A program made the position numbers and the translations under genes. From contig CAXAMN010026439.1 of assembly GCA_963970005.1 (NCBI GenBank), forward strand, positions 206,235 through 270,234: 64,000 nucleotides of DNA. Reading direction: 5' to 3'. Each line of letters begins with the position of its first letter. Position 1 is the stretch's first letter. A model generated the notes under the pieces. That model had not been told where the DNA came from and did not search any database. It saw only the letters and a list, made by a program, of their open reading frames with translations. Of the stretch, positions 1 through 12,216 are shown one piece after another. This DNA is from Durusdinium trenchii (Eukaryota > Sar > Dinophyceae > Suessiales > Symbiodiniaceae).

Positions 1-1239
1 GTCCAAGCCAATTTGTGAAAAGGGCAGGGACTAAGGTATATATCCGTCCAACTGCTACTTTGGTTCGCAGAAGCAACTGCACACTTTGAATTTGGACAAA
101 GAACAATGACACGGTTGAATCTACTTGGCCAAGTCCAACCTGAAGGCAGAGCGTGCACTTAAATACTGAAATAGATCACGTTCCCATACGTTCCCTGTTT
201 ATAAGGAAGTTGGCCAAGCCCCGTTCGCATCAGCAATTGGACAACAACTTCACCTGAGGCGGACATGTGCAATTTCTCAGCGACAAGACTCGAGTACACC
301 GCAATTACACCCGAGCCTCAAATTTGGGAGGCCAAGAAAAGAAACTGTCAGATTGATCTTGGAGCATACCCTGGGAAACTGGAACAAACACTAGAAAGAT
401 CCATCTAGCACCGCAAGAAGTCTAAACACATTCAAGCCGCACTATGAACAAACTGGCAAGGTTGTCCAGGTCATTCAGGCTTACTGATCTTCCTGAGATC
501 TCGATCGCTCTCATCCAACCCAAGAACGACTGCTTCAAAGTTCCAGATTGCAAAAAGCGTGCATTTAGAATCTCGATAAGATTTTGATGTTACTTCTCGC
601 TGCCAGTTCTAGACTCTAGCCTCATCAGCAAAAGCTTCTGTACAAACAATTTAATGTCAACTGAAGCCCTAAACTTCGCTGCAAACCAAAGGTCAATGAT
701 CTTTCGCACGAACTCCCCGTACTCACACTCACCACCTGTCGCAAACATATGGATGAGATCAAGCTAACAATCAAACCTGCAGCATCAAGTGATAACTTTC
801 CAACAGGTGAACATTCTGTGTATACAACAGCGGAATAATGCCAGTGAATCATTGGATTGAGGGACAAAAAAGGCCTCCCGACTAGTTGCTCAGTGCAGTC
901 ACGCCACTACCATCATCGTCAGCTGCTTGGATCATCTCTTCCGCCCTGAAAGCCCACAACGTTAAGAGAGAAAGATTCCTTTGGGATGAAAGGGCTGTTC
1001 CAGTCGGTCAATGGGACAACTTGTAGTGGGCCAATCGTGGATGTTGCTCCACCAGGACACACATTTGTCAGCCTGCTTTCAGCTTGGTATTGTGAAAGGA
1101 ACACAATGAAGAGCCCTGAGGTCTCTGTCTCTGTCCTCATGCTTAAGGGCAACAAAAAAGAACAAGTGTCCAGTCTCCTTTCGATCCCTTTTCCGAACAA
1201 CAATTCTGTAGGCAGAACTGCTCTGCCGTGAGCACAAAT

Positions 1240-2626
1240 CTGGACTGAGGAACTGGAGCGGATTCACATTGAAGCCAAGCTTGCAGAGAACATCTTGGAG
1301 TTCAATGGCATCGATGGTGCCACTCTTGTCCTTGACCACAGCCGTGCGGCAGCTCTCTTGATTGGACTTACCCTCTTCTTTTGTGTTAGAATCAAGCAAC
1401 AAGGGGCTGTCCTTGTCAAAGATCTTGAAGGCATTAACCAATTCATCCTCTGTAATCATGGAGCGATCAAACCTGCCGAGTCAACGAGCACTCAAGCAAA
1501 GCATGACATGCAGACTAGGAAGCTTTCGATCGCAAACAATTCCGATACCCCCCTTCTACTAGTAATAGTAGATATCCCGGACAAGTGCACATCGAGTATC
1601 ATAATCCTACCCTTCCCATCTTGCAAATTTTGTCAAGGTGTCGGTGTCAAGGTGATTCATCATGCTGCAGAGCTACTGGGCAGTCACCCTGCCAGATTAG
1701 TGGGAGGCCTATGATAGTTTTTGATGGGAAAGACCAGAAACACCATCATCTGGGACGTGGCAGTTGGCATTGCTGAAAGTAAAAGCTTTGAGTCAAGGAA
1801 CTTCGCCATCAGCTTCACGAAGCCTTGGCTCTTTCTCATCAAGATACACGTATGACGCATAAATCAAAGTCGATAAAGTTGCGCCAAGTTTCGCTGAAAG
1901 TCCATGACGCCCTTGCCATGACTGTCGATGTCATTCATGATCTGAGCGAGGGCTTGTCAAGACTGAAGACTGCTCCAGGGTTTTCTCGCAAGCGACTAGC
2001 GACCCTGGCGACCCTTTATTTGCAGTCCAGTGTCCGTCAAGAACCTTGCAGGAAAAAAGCATCAAAACTACAAGTACAAAAAACACATGCCTTTCCCTTC
2101 AATCTTATGAGTTGCTGGACTCAAGCAATGTAGTTTCCAAAGTTGCAACCCTTCTGAGCGGTGCTTCTTGTGACATGTACAAAACAAACTTGGAGTCAGA
2201 AGTCAGATTAAGTAAATTGTTACCGAGCCACGCTTTGTCTGATGGCTCCTCACCCAACCAGCTGAGTGCTAATCTGACTTGGCTGGCATCAATCACACCA
2301 TCCTCAGCTCAAAGTATAAAACCCAACTTGCTCAAACATTGGCGATGTCAATGTCTGAAAATGAATCGATGCTGAATCGATGCTGAAAATCTAGAGACAA
2401 ATCACCTCCAGCCAAAACTGTTTGGGTGCACGTCTCTGCTCTCATCAATGCACTCCGATGAGCTTCAGTTTCCGGTGTTGACGTTTTTGCAAGAATGCGT
2501 TTTGATTGAGGACGCTCTTTATATGTCTGATGAATGAATTAGAATCGACTCCAGTTCTCTGGTTTTTCCACCAAGTGTCACCGAGCACATCATAGAGGCG
2601 AAATGCCCAGCAAAAGTCGACTAGCT
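1240..2626 (-). CDS. EF-hand calcium-binding protein gene, partial (several short exons)
   Basis: Three short exons on the minus strand encode EF-hand pieces. Exon 2626-2589 reads [12 protein letters not shown] before a GT donor. An exon beginning at 2302 after an AG|G acceptor reads [19 protein letters not shown]. Exon 1450-1412 reads [12 protein letters not shown] and joins exon 1330 to about 1240 ([15 protein letters not shown]). The last join rebuilds a canonical loop, DKDKSGTID followed by E. The intron at 1411-1331 is 81 bp, starts GA, ends AG, and has AAGGACA at both edges. This looks like a pair of calmodulin- or centrin-type EF-hands; the full protein, the start and the stop were not found. 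It may be the C-terminal part of a larger host protein. The EF-hand identity is fairly sure; exon limits other than the 81-bp intron are inferred. Confidence 0.6.
1331..1411 (-). other. Non-canonical GA-AG intron of 81 bp in the EF-hand gene
   Basis: On the minus strand the sequence TTTGACAAG|GACAGCC ... GTCAAG|GACAAGAG is interrupted by 81 bp. Removing it joins the two halves of an EF-hand loop. The repeat AAGGACA at both edges leaves the exact cut ambiguous, but no placement gives GT at the donor. GA or GC donors with an AG|G acceptor are typical of dinoflagellate nuclear genes. The intron is a multiple of three with no in-frame stop, so it would be missed by ORF scanning. Confidence 0.6.
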
Positions 2627-2937
2627 CTGAGTCTCGGAAGCCACACCTTCCAAAAAATCTCAGAGACGAAGTCGAAGAATCTGCGATTGTGAACTCTCTC
2701 GAGTCAAAAGATTGAAACATTGAAAACTTTTGAAAACTCCTCAGGACTGACCAAGAAGCTTTGAATTTCACATGCTTTCTGGTGACGCGTCGTGCACTTG
2801 AAGCAAATCGACAGGCAAACAGAACTTTCAGCTAAAGGTTTGATGTCAAAAGTTCCTTGCCAAGGAGCTTGTCAGTGAGGATGTATGTTTCAGGAATGCC
2901 ATCAATGCGGATCCGGGGATCACCTAGGGCGAAGTGA

Positions 2938-3103
2938 TCAAGGACGCTACTAGTAACAAAGGGCATCACTACTAGGAGCAAGGACACTACTAGTAGCTCC
3001 TGGCCTTACTACTAGTAACAAGAAGCTACTAGGAACAAGGGCATCGCTACTAGTAACGAGGGCATTACTACTAGTAGCATTCTTGCTACTAGTAACAAGA
3101 AGC
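2938..3103 (+). repeat. Dispersed CTACTAG repeat, forward orientation
   Basis: About seven units of the form GCTACTAG(T/G)A(A/G)CAAG, or TACTAGTAGCTCCTGGCC, occur in a row. The same family recurs at 54715, 56051, 56627, 60367 and 61181. Each unit contains the near-palindrome GCTACTAGGAGC / GCTCCTAGTAGC, so copies can lie in either direction. No reading frame is preserved. It behaves like a repeat of host DNA; function unknown. Confidence 0.75.
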
Positions 3104-4575
3104 GCACATCAGATCCTCTCAACTCCCTGTAAGTTGCTCCCTGTCAGTTCAGCGTTGGATGCCAAGCTCCCGGCCGCCGGACATGACCAACACAGGGTGT
3201 TGGGGTGTGCTTGTGCCCAAAATGGCTTCGTTGCAAGTATGTGTAAAAGGGGAAGTGGCCAAAACCCAAGTTCATCCCCACTTAGCCAAAATGAAGCCCA
3301 CAGGCCTACGGGTGGAAGGTCTAGGTGTTTCTGCAAGTCCAAATCGTTTCTCTGTGAATACTATCTATAAGAAGATCAGATTAGATCTGTTTTTGCTCCT
3401 GAACCCTTACGACTTTGAGTTTGGGGCTATTACACATTCCGATATTATTGCCTCAGATTGCTGAACATATTAATGCATCATACCCCAAGAAAGAATGTTG
3501 CGAACATGAATATTCCATCGTTTGGGGCAAATCTGGATGGTTGAGAGTGAGAGCCAACTGAGTAGGCTTTGTTGGAAAACATACTGTAAAGAAAACTATA
3601 GTAGTTCTCAGAACCAAAAGAACCAAAAGCGCCCCTTTGCATTAAACCACCTGACTGTGCTGAGACTACAAGCTCTCACAAGTTCTTCTCCCCATCTGCA
3701 TGAGCAAGGAACCCACTGAGATGGCCAGAAAACCAGGACATATCTCCACGTGCAAGGTACATACTTCTAAGACAAAACCGAGAAACACAATAGCAGCCCA
3801 TAGCTCAAGTTACTGCTCCATAGGTTGCTCACACGAGAATTCTTTCATCAGCTGCATGATCTCCAATTGCACTGGGACTCCTTACTTGATCTTTCAAGTG
3901 TATCACAACCTATGCAACCCAACACAAAGGCTGGTTCCCTCTGCTTGGAACGTCTTTCCGCTATGATGAACTGTCTCTGAGCAAACAGGACGGGCAAAAT
4001 CACTTTCTAAACATGGCTGCTTTCCTGAAAGGAGCACTACATAGACATACATTGCACCTGCAATTCTGGAAGCATGCCTTGGTACAGTTCAATCATATCG
4101 CGGCGTGGCTTCTTCAGTCACCGCTGAGCTGCAAGTTAGCCTTAGGGTCTTCTTATATCTGTCACAAATCCATCGGCACATCCTTACTTCTCCAGCCTCC
4201 AAAAGTTGTGAGCCTTTCAATCCTTGTCGACCTCCAACAGATTGCAGTCCTGAGAAAGGGCTCAAGGCACTGCGCAAAGTCATGTCGTCAAAAGAAATTA
4301 CAGTAGAAACGATGACAAATATTCAGTAGATGCTGCAGTTGCTTCCGGGACTTCAAGCACTACTCCGGCAATTCTGTGCGCGACACCTTCAGGTGCTCGC
4401 ATTTCCTCAGGCGCCTTCTTCAACGGCACGGAGGACCTTGTCAAAACAAAAAGTATATCCAACAGAGAATATCTTTGCAGGCCAGGAGCGGTTCAGAACA
4501 AAAGAACTATATTTATATGAATATGAAACAGCTTTCACCTTGCATTCTTTGCAAGCTTTAATCACCTTCCAATGG
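3104..4575. other. Host non-coding stretch, no gene recognised
   Basis: Mixed-composition DNA with only short open frames in all six frames. I saw no conserved domain, no splice-bounded exon I would defend and no repeat beyond a few bases. It is probably intronic or intergenic host sequence between the CTACTAG repeat and the TAGTTCC repeat. Confidence 0.4.
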
Positions 4576-4579
4576 AAAT

Positions 4580-4865
4580 GAGTAGTTCCTTTTCTGGGAG
4601 GGTTCCTGATTCCTCACCTTCGAAATATAGTTCCTTTTTTCATTGGAACTATGTTTGACCTTTTTTGTGCGAGTGTTCATCACCTTCATATAGTTATTTT
4701 GCGTTTGAAACCTTGCACTTTAAATTCTGTGAGTGTTCGTCACCTTGCAAGATATAGACTATTTTTTGGAACTATGGATTTTCTGCAAGTGTTCATGACT
4801 GTCACCAAATTTAGTTCCTTTTCATTTGAAACTATACTTTTCACCTTGCATGTTTGACGTTTGGA
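4580..4865 (+). repeat. Degenerate tandem repeat, TAGTTCCTTTT...GGAACTAT units
   Basis: Five loosely related units begin near 4582, 4628, 4690, 4757 and 4811. Each carries a variant of TAGTTCCTTTT(C)ATT(G/T)GAACTAT, and most are followed by a GTGTTC(A/G)TCACCTT-like string. Spacing is irregular (46-67 bp). The paired TAGTTCC and GGAACTA strings can form a small hairpin in each unit. Confidence 0.5.
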
Positions 4866-5664
4866 AACATACGGCTTTAGTTGCATTGTTTGCGGATGTT
4901 CTTAGAATCGTTTTTGTACTATATGTACTTTTTCCGCTGAATTTTGTGGAGGCTTCTGACACAGGCAACCTGTAAGGTTCCACTGTTGCGCTGAGTCTTC
5001 TATGCTTGTTATGACTTTGTCATGGCTTCCTCTGAGTGTGTTGGAGATTGCATTGAGCTGATCCGAGTGGGAGCTCATGAAATCTCATGGATGAGGAATC
5101 ACCTGCTTGCATAAAACTTAGCACAAATACCCTCAGAATATAAGTCTTTTTCTGCTGAGGTTCTCACACAAAACCATACACGTATGAAATTTAGCAAATG
5201 AGTTTGCCTGATTGGACTGCATATCTGAAGGTCAAGAGAAGTTCCAATGTCGCGCACCTGAGGAAATGTGACATTTTGTTTACTTCCAAAAACATGAATC
5301 CCATAAACGAGCAGCTTCTCGAGGAATTGAAGCAACCTTTGTGCTGCACCTATGTTCTTCGCCTCCTGTCCGGATGAGTCTTCGGAAAGGGCCATCAGAG
5401 AGATTGCATACGACTAGCCACTGGCTCAACATGTTCAGAACAAAAGAACCGTCAATTGCCAAACTGTCCTTCACTTGTCCTCTATATATACATTGTGATC
5501 GTCTTAGGGCTCCGAAAAGGTCTGATGGGCGAGGCCTAAAGCAACTCATCACTACTGTAAAGAAAACTCCTACGTAGTGAATCTTGGAATGTTGAGAAAA
5601 CAAGAAAAACTCAAGATCCCCGATGAAGGAACAGCCGAACCAAAAACCGCAATGTCAACCCAAC

Positions 5665-5706
5665 AATGTATACATATATACATGTATATATATATATGTA
5701 CATATG
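5665..5706. repeat. AT-rich simple sequence at the LINE insertion point
   Basis: Alternating TA/ATG/TACATA sequence directly precedes the LINE 5' end. Its last 12 bases reappear after the LINE 3' end at 38220-38231, so this tract was the target into which the LINE inserted. Confidence 0.7.
5695..5706 (+). repeat. Left 12-bp target-site duplication of the LINE
   Basis: TATGTACATATG lies directly before the LINE 5' end and again at 38220-38231 directly after its 3' end. The sequence is low-complexity, so a chance match is less unlikely than for an ordinary 12-mer. Its position at both independently expected ends supports a true duplication. Confidence 0.65.
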
Positions 5707-5730
5707 GCTCAAGCCATTTCAGCATCAAGT
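5706..5730 (+). other. Relict dinoflagellate spliced-leader sequence at the LINE 5' end
   Basis: The bases TGGCTCAAGCCATTT (5705-5719) match the 3' end of one dinoflagellate spliced leader (ending TTTTGGCTCAAG) followed directly by the middle of a second (CCATTTTGGCTCAAG). They are followed by CAGCATCAAG, a slightly mutated copy of the second 3' end. Tandem truncated leaders arise when a trans-spliced mRNA is reverse-transcribed, integrated, transcribed and trans-spliced again. The relict starts at the edge of the target duplication, so it marks the 5' end of the inserted cDNA. Confidence 0.6.
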
Positions 5731-5789
5731 TTGGTGGCTGACGCCATCAAACAGAGCATGAGGGAACGGTCACCACGATCCGCACAGGC

Positions 5790-6315
5790 TTGATCGTGAC
5801 AGAGGACACAATCCATGAGTGGCCAATATCTATGCTGTGGGCATTGTGGAGGGATCAGTTGGATTGTGGAGAGAGGTGGCAACCAGAAGTCGTACGGGAC
5901 TTGAAGCATAGATCACCACTGGAGTGGGCCCCATGGAAGTATGATGGCAAGGGTGCTCAATGGCCTAAGAGGTTTTACAAGCAGGTGCTTTTTGAACATC
6001 CACCAGGCCTTGCAGGTGGAGCTCAAGGTTCGAAGAAGAAGAAGAAAAACAAAAACAAGCAGACTCCAGCCTGGCATCAGGCCTTGAAGGACCACTGGAA
6101 GGATCTGCCAGCGGCTCTACAGCAGCAGGCTCAAGCATTGGGACTGGCTCCAGAGGAGCCACCAGCCCCGGATCTTCCAGCCATCCTGCAGGAGCATTTG
6201 CAAAGCCTGCCGCCAGAGGTTCAGCAGGCAGAGCTCGGTTGGTTTGCCGAAGCAGCTTTCTGCCAAGAAGAGCTCCCTGCAGGCCAAAGTAGATGTTGTG
6301 AAACAACAGTATGGT
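5790..6315 (+). pseudogene. LINE ORF1 fragment, frameshifted, N-terminal part
   Basis: The first open stretch has a basic lysine run (SKKKKKNKNK) and an Ala/Leu/Gln/Pro-rich helical region ending LQSLPPEVQQA. A frameshift near 6225-6250 is needed to pass into the frame reading LSAKKSSLQAKVDVVKQQYG, which runs to the transposon insertion point. The ...SLPPEVQQA pattern resembles what I recall of dinoflagellate LINE ORF1 proteins, but I cannot check this. An upstream in-frame ATG at 5704 lies within the spliced-leader relict. The protein would be non-functional here. Its likely role in an intact copy is RNA binding. Confidence 0.55.
6307..6315 (+). repeat. Left 9-bp target-site duplication of the giant transposon
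   Basis: CAGTATGGT immediately precedes the left terminal inverted repeat and is repeated exactly at 33130-33138 after the right one. An extra upstream A also matches by position (6306 and 33129), so 10 bp is an alternative reading if the element is taken to begin at AGG rather than TAGG. Confidence 0.85.
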
Positions 6316-6367
6316 TAGGCGTGTCCAAACTCACCTCTGAACACGTTCCACCACTACAAGGGCGGCA
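6316..6367 (+). repeat. Left terminal inverted repeat (52 bp)
   Basis: It begins TAGGCGTGTCCAAA. Blocks shared with the reverse complement of 33078-33129, at identical spacing, are TGTCCAAA, GTTCCACCA, TACA and GGGCGGCA. The middle is diverged. The repeat overlaps an 8-bp stem, CAAGGGCG (6357-6364) pairing with CGCCCTTG (6379-6386). Confidence 0.85.
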
Positions 6368-6439
6368 CTTGTGGATAGCGCCCTTGGAACATACCCAGGA
6401 TCATGGAAAACAACATAGTCAAAAGACAAAACTTGGATG

Positions 6440-8838
6440 AACACATACATGAGAGGTGCAAACACAAAACATGTTAAACAAAAACCTTTATATGATATAA
6501 AAAAAACAAGAAATGCTATCATTTTTGAGGGAAGAAACAACATCATCTTGTATGAACAAAACATATGTTGTGAGTGCTTTGCCATGTTTGATGTCAACCA
6601 AAAAATGATGTCACACAACAACTTTGAAGTAGCAAAAACATAGTCAAATGGTTCATTCCTTGTGGTTTTCTGAGCCTTGTTTTGGATGATCCTTTCCTTA
6701 TCGAAAAACCATATGAGTAAACATAAGAAACTCACTAAGAAACGTTCACACCGTAAGCAAGAAGTGTACATCATGTCAAGCAGAAAGCATTGGACGAATC
6801 AGTGTCAGCTCAGCTCATTGAAATGCAGAGTTCTTTGAAATATTAAACATGTGTCATTAAAGAAATCGACTGATCACCACGATTTGCATCAGTTTTTTTC
6901 TTCTTGCATTGGGAGAGCAACCGCTCTTCACTCCAGGTTTGTGTTGAGATGCACTCAATCCAGCAATCGCCGCGTCTTCTGGCAGAGCGATGATGGCTCA
7001 CATACGCAGTATACATGCTTTTGGTAGGGCATTGTAAGGCAATAATCTACAACCCAAGAAAATCACTTTGCACTAGATGGACTATGGCTATGATGGCAGG
7101 GGTTGATGCATAGAACATTTGCCCAAGAAATACCGCTGCCCTCTGTTGGTATCTGACAAGCACACAATCTTAGGATTGAGCATAGATTGTAGGAACACGT
7201 TCATGTTTGGTTCCATGATTGGTACCAAGAATTTGATTAAAACATGATGTTTTGCACATGTGTCACATGCTGACACCGATGAACGAAAGAGTGGCTCCAC
7301 CTGACTCTACCCTAAAACATATGCACACAATTATGTGCTTACTTCACCAGCCTTCATCGCTTCCTGCAATATGGGAGATTTGTCCCACATCCTGAAGCTT
7401 ACGTCTCGAGCACGCCTGTGCAAGACTGCTGCTGGCTGCGCAGGGGATGATCTTGTACTATCAGATTCAGAGTCTCTTGACTAAGCGAAAGTATGGAGCA
7501 ACCAATAAGGTCCATGTGTTCTTGTCTAATCTGTTTAGAATCCAGTGTCCAGTGTCCAGCTATATTGATAAAGATGTCATGCACCTATTTCCCTGATCAG
7601 CCAGACAATGCCGCAATGCCAGACAATCAAACAAACTGTTCTTCCACAGAAGGCTGTGGTTCCATGACCAATGACTGGATGACCAACCTTTAGTCTTAGC
7701 AGGTATATCTACGGCCCAGAAAGCATTGAACCATTGAATGATTACTTAAACTATCTGCTGTAGCCATCTCTCTAGTCTCTCTAGCGACACAGCAATAAAA
7801 ACATACTGGGCTGGTGATTTGTCAGTGGCTTGTTATTATTGCCAACACCACGTGCATCAGATACTCACTCACAGGACGTCAGCGCATCGTCTCACATCCA
7901 TTCACATCCAGTCCTGGAGTCATCGGGAAAATTAAGACATGCACGGATGAAACCAGGTTGTTGTTCCGGTTGCTTTCGAGCTGAGGAAACTTCAAAGGTC
8001 ATTGGTTATTTTTCTTTCTAATCTACATCACTCTACCTCCACCTCACTACATCTACATTGTTCTACGTTGCAGGTTCCCATCAGTTGCATACAGTGTGCA
8101 TTACACGGCAAACGTTCAGCCATTTCAGCCAGCTAAGTGAATCAGAGACTAGCTAAAAACAAGCTCAACTTCCTTTACGCCACGCCTCAAACTGCTGCAT
8201 AGGCTGTCGAGCTTCTTCACCACGTTCACCTCGACGACATTGCCCTCACAAACAACGGCGAAGCGGCATGGGCGCTCATATATGTCTCAGTTGACAAGCT
8301 CGGACACGCATGTTGCTTAGCAGCCTGGGGGCAGTGTGTTTGGAATGAAAAGAGTCATAACTAACAGTCAGCAAACAGAGTGACAAGTGAACCATTTCTT
8401 TTGAATAGCCTATAGCATATGGCCAATGACATCTAGGTTTGTGAAATTGCTTTCGAAACGGTTTCAGGGTAGATGAATGCCCACATAATCAGTTGAGAAT
8501 CTAAGAGTGTGTAAAACGTTTGTTGCAGAACTGTCCACAGGCCACAGGGTAATTGTGGCTGTGGCTTAAATAATGCTGCATTTTCAGCACTTAGAAACAC
8601 AAGCCTATGAAGTTTATTGTTTTCTTTTGTCATTCTTAGCTTCTTAGCATCCCAGTGTCCCAGTGTGTGTGTGAACCATGCAATCCAATGAACCTACAAG
8701 ACACGCAATGCGCCTTCAAACATTAGGAACACTATGCAGTGCGCACTACCGCTGGGATCATGTATTCTATCCGCATTCTTGAGCTCTGGATGCCACACGT
8801 GAGTCAGGCTTCATGGCATTCATTGATAAGCAGAGAAT
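6440..8838. other. Left subterminal non-coding region of the giant transposon
   Basis: About 2.4 kb of AT-rich DNA with only short frames. I saw no domain and no convincing exon. It lies between the left terminal repeat and gene A, so the promoter of gene A should be in it. No TATA-like or other motif stands out, as expected for dinoflagellates, where promoter signals are poorly defined. Confidence 0.5.
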
Positions 8839-8948
8839 GTCAACGAAGACACAGCTTGAAGGAGGTACCGCTCCAACTCAAGGACGCAAGCGCTGTGACC
8901 GCTGCTGTGAGTGTTTCCACAGAATCTTCAAGAACAGATTCGTTATCC

Positions 8949-11900
8949 ATGGGTGATGTCTATCAGCACCAGCAGTCTTGGGAGTCCACTCCAACCTCAC
9001 ACGATACACACAGCCAGATTGTTGCTGTGGAGGATAACAACAGCCAGGGAGAAACACCTACTTATGTGAGCGCTAGGTCAACACGTGTCAGCTGGAAAGG
9101 AATGAACTCCGCTCAGGATGCATTGGAGTCATGCCACAGAAGTTTTCTTGCAAAGCGGGTTTGTGAACTGCAAGAAAGAGTTGATGCGTACCAGAAAGAA
9201 CTCAAGAAAGCTCGCAGGGAAAACAAAACATTGCACGCACGGATGGAACAGGCTTTGCAGCGAGCAGGCTCTACTGGCAAATGGGACATTGTGCGAACAG
9301 ACGCAGACTATTCATGTCTTGAAATGTCTACATTTAAAAACAGTGTCCGTTTGTCACGTCGCGGATTTGTCGCTCTTGGTGTGCGGAAGGCGCTTGCTTG
9401 GTCATCGTCAGTCGCCTTTCCGCTTCTCACACTGGTTGATACATCCCGCCAAACAGTGACAAGAGCGGAGAATGCTGTGTGGGCTATGATTGTATCTCGA
9501 TCGGGTGCATGGCACAAGTGTGTTTACGATGCATTGAAGCAAGTTGCCAATTGGATGCAATGTAGCGCACCTCAATTCCAATGCACACCTGATCACGCTG
9601 ATCACGCTGATTCATTGGCAATGGTTTCTTCTGATCTCGGGTTGCCACAGCCATCAAGCTGGTTGGTGCACCCTTGGGCTTTGTGCAGTCAACCAGATGA
9701 CCAGTCAGGTCAGCAGAGTCTCTTCTCTTTGGGAGGCACAGCTTTATCAGGTGATGCCACAAATTCTGGGATCTGGCGGCGCAACAAACTACAATCACTG
9801 TTGGTGACTTCAGCTATCATGTCAGATCCAAAGCATGTCAGAAGAACTTCTGCATGGCACGATGGGTTCTCGCATCACACGACAGTGTGTCTTGCATTGA
9901 ATGTTAACTATTCATAACCTTTTTGACCTTTTTGTGTCTCCTGTAATGGTGGATGATGTAGGCAGATGCACACTACTGCACCAATGCACCAACACGTAGA
10001 ATAGAATCCCACACATTCTATTATGATTCTGATCATTACTGATGTTCATTTAAAAGAGGCATGGCTGAACGATGTCTTTGCAGCCTAGTAGAAATAGATA
10101 AATCAAATTCGGTCACCAAACATCACTGGACTGAACAACTGGAGGTGTGACCTGCAAATAGTAGCAGAGGGAACTGCCGCTGGCAATTTGGCCATCATAT
10201 TGAAACAGCTCAAGCTGATCAAGTGCCTCAACTGGGAGGAGATTTTGGCCAACAAAAAGCGACCAGGCATAATCATGTCAGTTGTTTTTCTTTTGTTTTG
10301 TGTTGTTTTTTGTTTTGGGTGTGGATAAGTGGATAAGCTTATAACTGATAAGCTAGTGGTTGGTGATTAGTGATTGGGTAATCAGTATCAGCATATTAAT
10401 TGTCAGTGTTTTCTTGCTGGAGTGAATAGTCGGGGCGGGGTCTGTGAGATGCAGTTCTGGTTTACTCATTACTCTAGTAAGACTCTAGTAAGATGCAACT
10501 GGTTTGTAACTAACTATGAGTCACTATGACTATGAGCCTATGAACTTGTTATTTTTTTAATGGTGTGTGTGCGTGTTATGCGTGCCCCTTTCATATGTTT
10601 CTTATTTTTTCTTTTCTATAAATCATTTCTGCAGGAACGGAAGCTTACCTGCCCAGTACGTTCATGTGTGGGCGCTTTGCACCGACAATGGTGCTGACCA
10701 GGCAGCGTACCGTGCCCAATTGAAGACGTTGCTGGCTGGTCCAGATTACAGCAACCAGCTGATTTGGGATGTTGCTTGCTTGAAGCACCAGTTGCACCTT
10801 CTTACGATGGATATGCTGAGATTGGCTTCGCAATTCCTATCCAAGTGTGGACATAAGTGTGGTTACTTTTCATCACTGGCCAAAATATGCCACGCATGGC
10901 GTGCCCATGCACCGAAGCTGGCGAAGGTGTGGCAGACCATTGTACCGAATGCATACAGCTATAAAGCTTCAAGTTGTGTACCACCTTTGGCAATCTCGGG
11001 ACGTTGGGGCAGCATTGACGGTGGTTTGGATATATGTAGTTATTTTGGCGACTTTTTTATGTTTTGTCATATGTTCATGACAAACTTGATCAGCATGGCA
11101 AAGCAGCTGATAAATTGTTTTGTTTGTTTGCTATTGTGTGTGTTGTATGTTGTTAGTTATTGTTGTTGCTGCTACTGTTACTGTTTGTTTGTGAATGTAG
11201 TTGTCGTTGTCGTCGTCAGTTGTGTGTTATTGGTTGCTAGTTTGTTCTGTGGGTGGTAGCTTCACCTGTCGCCTACAATGTTACATTTTTTTTAGTCAAC
11301 AATCAGATTGTATTCATGTTGGACTGTAGGTCTTGTAGGTTGTAGCCATAACGCACAACCAGAGGAGTTGGTAAGTCTAGGGGGACCGCTGGTAGGGTGA
11401 TGCTTTGCTTACCATGTATTGGACCATGTATCAGGATCTGAGCAGTTCATGCTTGATGGACCTCCCGAATACATTGTGATGGTATTCCTGGCAACTTTTC
11501 AGACTGCGGAGTACAATGAATGTCGGGAGAAGAAGATGAAGATGGATGAGGAACAAGTTGCCGAGGCAGAGGCTGAAGCTGTGGATGACCTAGATGACAT
11601 GGCACGCGATGGTCGTGAATGTTACAAAGCTCAGGTCACCAAGTGGATCAAAGGAGCACTTGAAGCCCTTCAATCTCCAGTATGGTGGTTCTTTGTTCAT
11701 GTGTGCCACAAGGCACGTGAACCAGTGAGACATTGCTTCAACATCCTGTCGATGTATTCATCTTGGCATTCATCCAAAGCGTTTCGGTCTGACTGTGCAG
11801 CGTCAGAGCTACCAGTTGTCGACTTCATCACCAAGCGCATTCCACAACTCCAGAAAGAATTTAGGGCGCTTGTGAGCAATGTTTGTGAATGGACACAAGA

Positions 11901-12179
11901 GATTCTTGACAAGCTGGAACACATGTCCATTTGGTCCAATCAAGACACATCATTCAATGTGTCAAATATGCAAGCCATTGCTGTGCGCATGGTGATGCAC
12001 ACTCATTCTGCCTTTGTTCGACGTATAGTGATACCGTTCAGCAGGCTTGGGGCGGTGCGCAACATGTTATTGTCTTGTTTCTTTGAGCTCTAATTTGTGG
12101 CAGTGACAGTTGTAGTTGTAGTAGTAGTAGTAGAGTAATATAAACAGTAGTAGGAGCAGTTGTAGTAGCAATAGTAGTT

Positions 12180-12216
<37 letters not shown>

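Larger units (their letters stand above)
5707..6315 (+). mobile_element. LINE retrotransposon, 5' part (interrupted by the giant DNA transposon)
   Basis: This is the first 609 bp of a non-LTR retrotransposon whose remaining 5.1 kb lies at 33139-38219. Evidence for one split element: a coiled-coil-like reading frame stops at 6315 in ...VKQQYG and continues in the same frame at 33139 as ALLGELKDLQGKIEEAQKEL. CAGTATGGT is duplicated at the break, and TATGTACATATG flanks the outer ends. The element is old, with several frameshifts throughout. Confidence 0.75.

Noticed and set aside
2938..3103. CRISPR-like array
   Set aside because: Units are imperfect and variable in length, spacers are not unique, and the genome is eukaryotic.
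10567..11259. Open frame of 230 codons taken as a whole, with a hydrophobic C-terminal half
   Set aside because: Only 10635-11020 is exon. The hydrophobic part is the translated intron 11021-11434.
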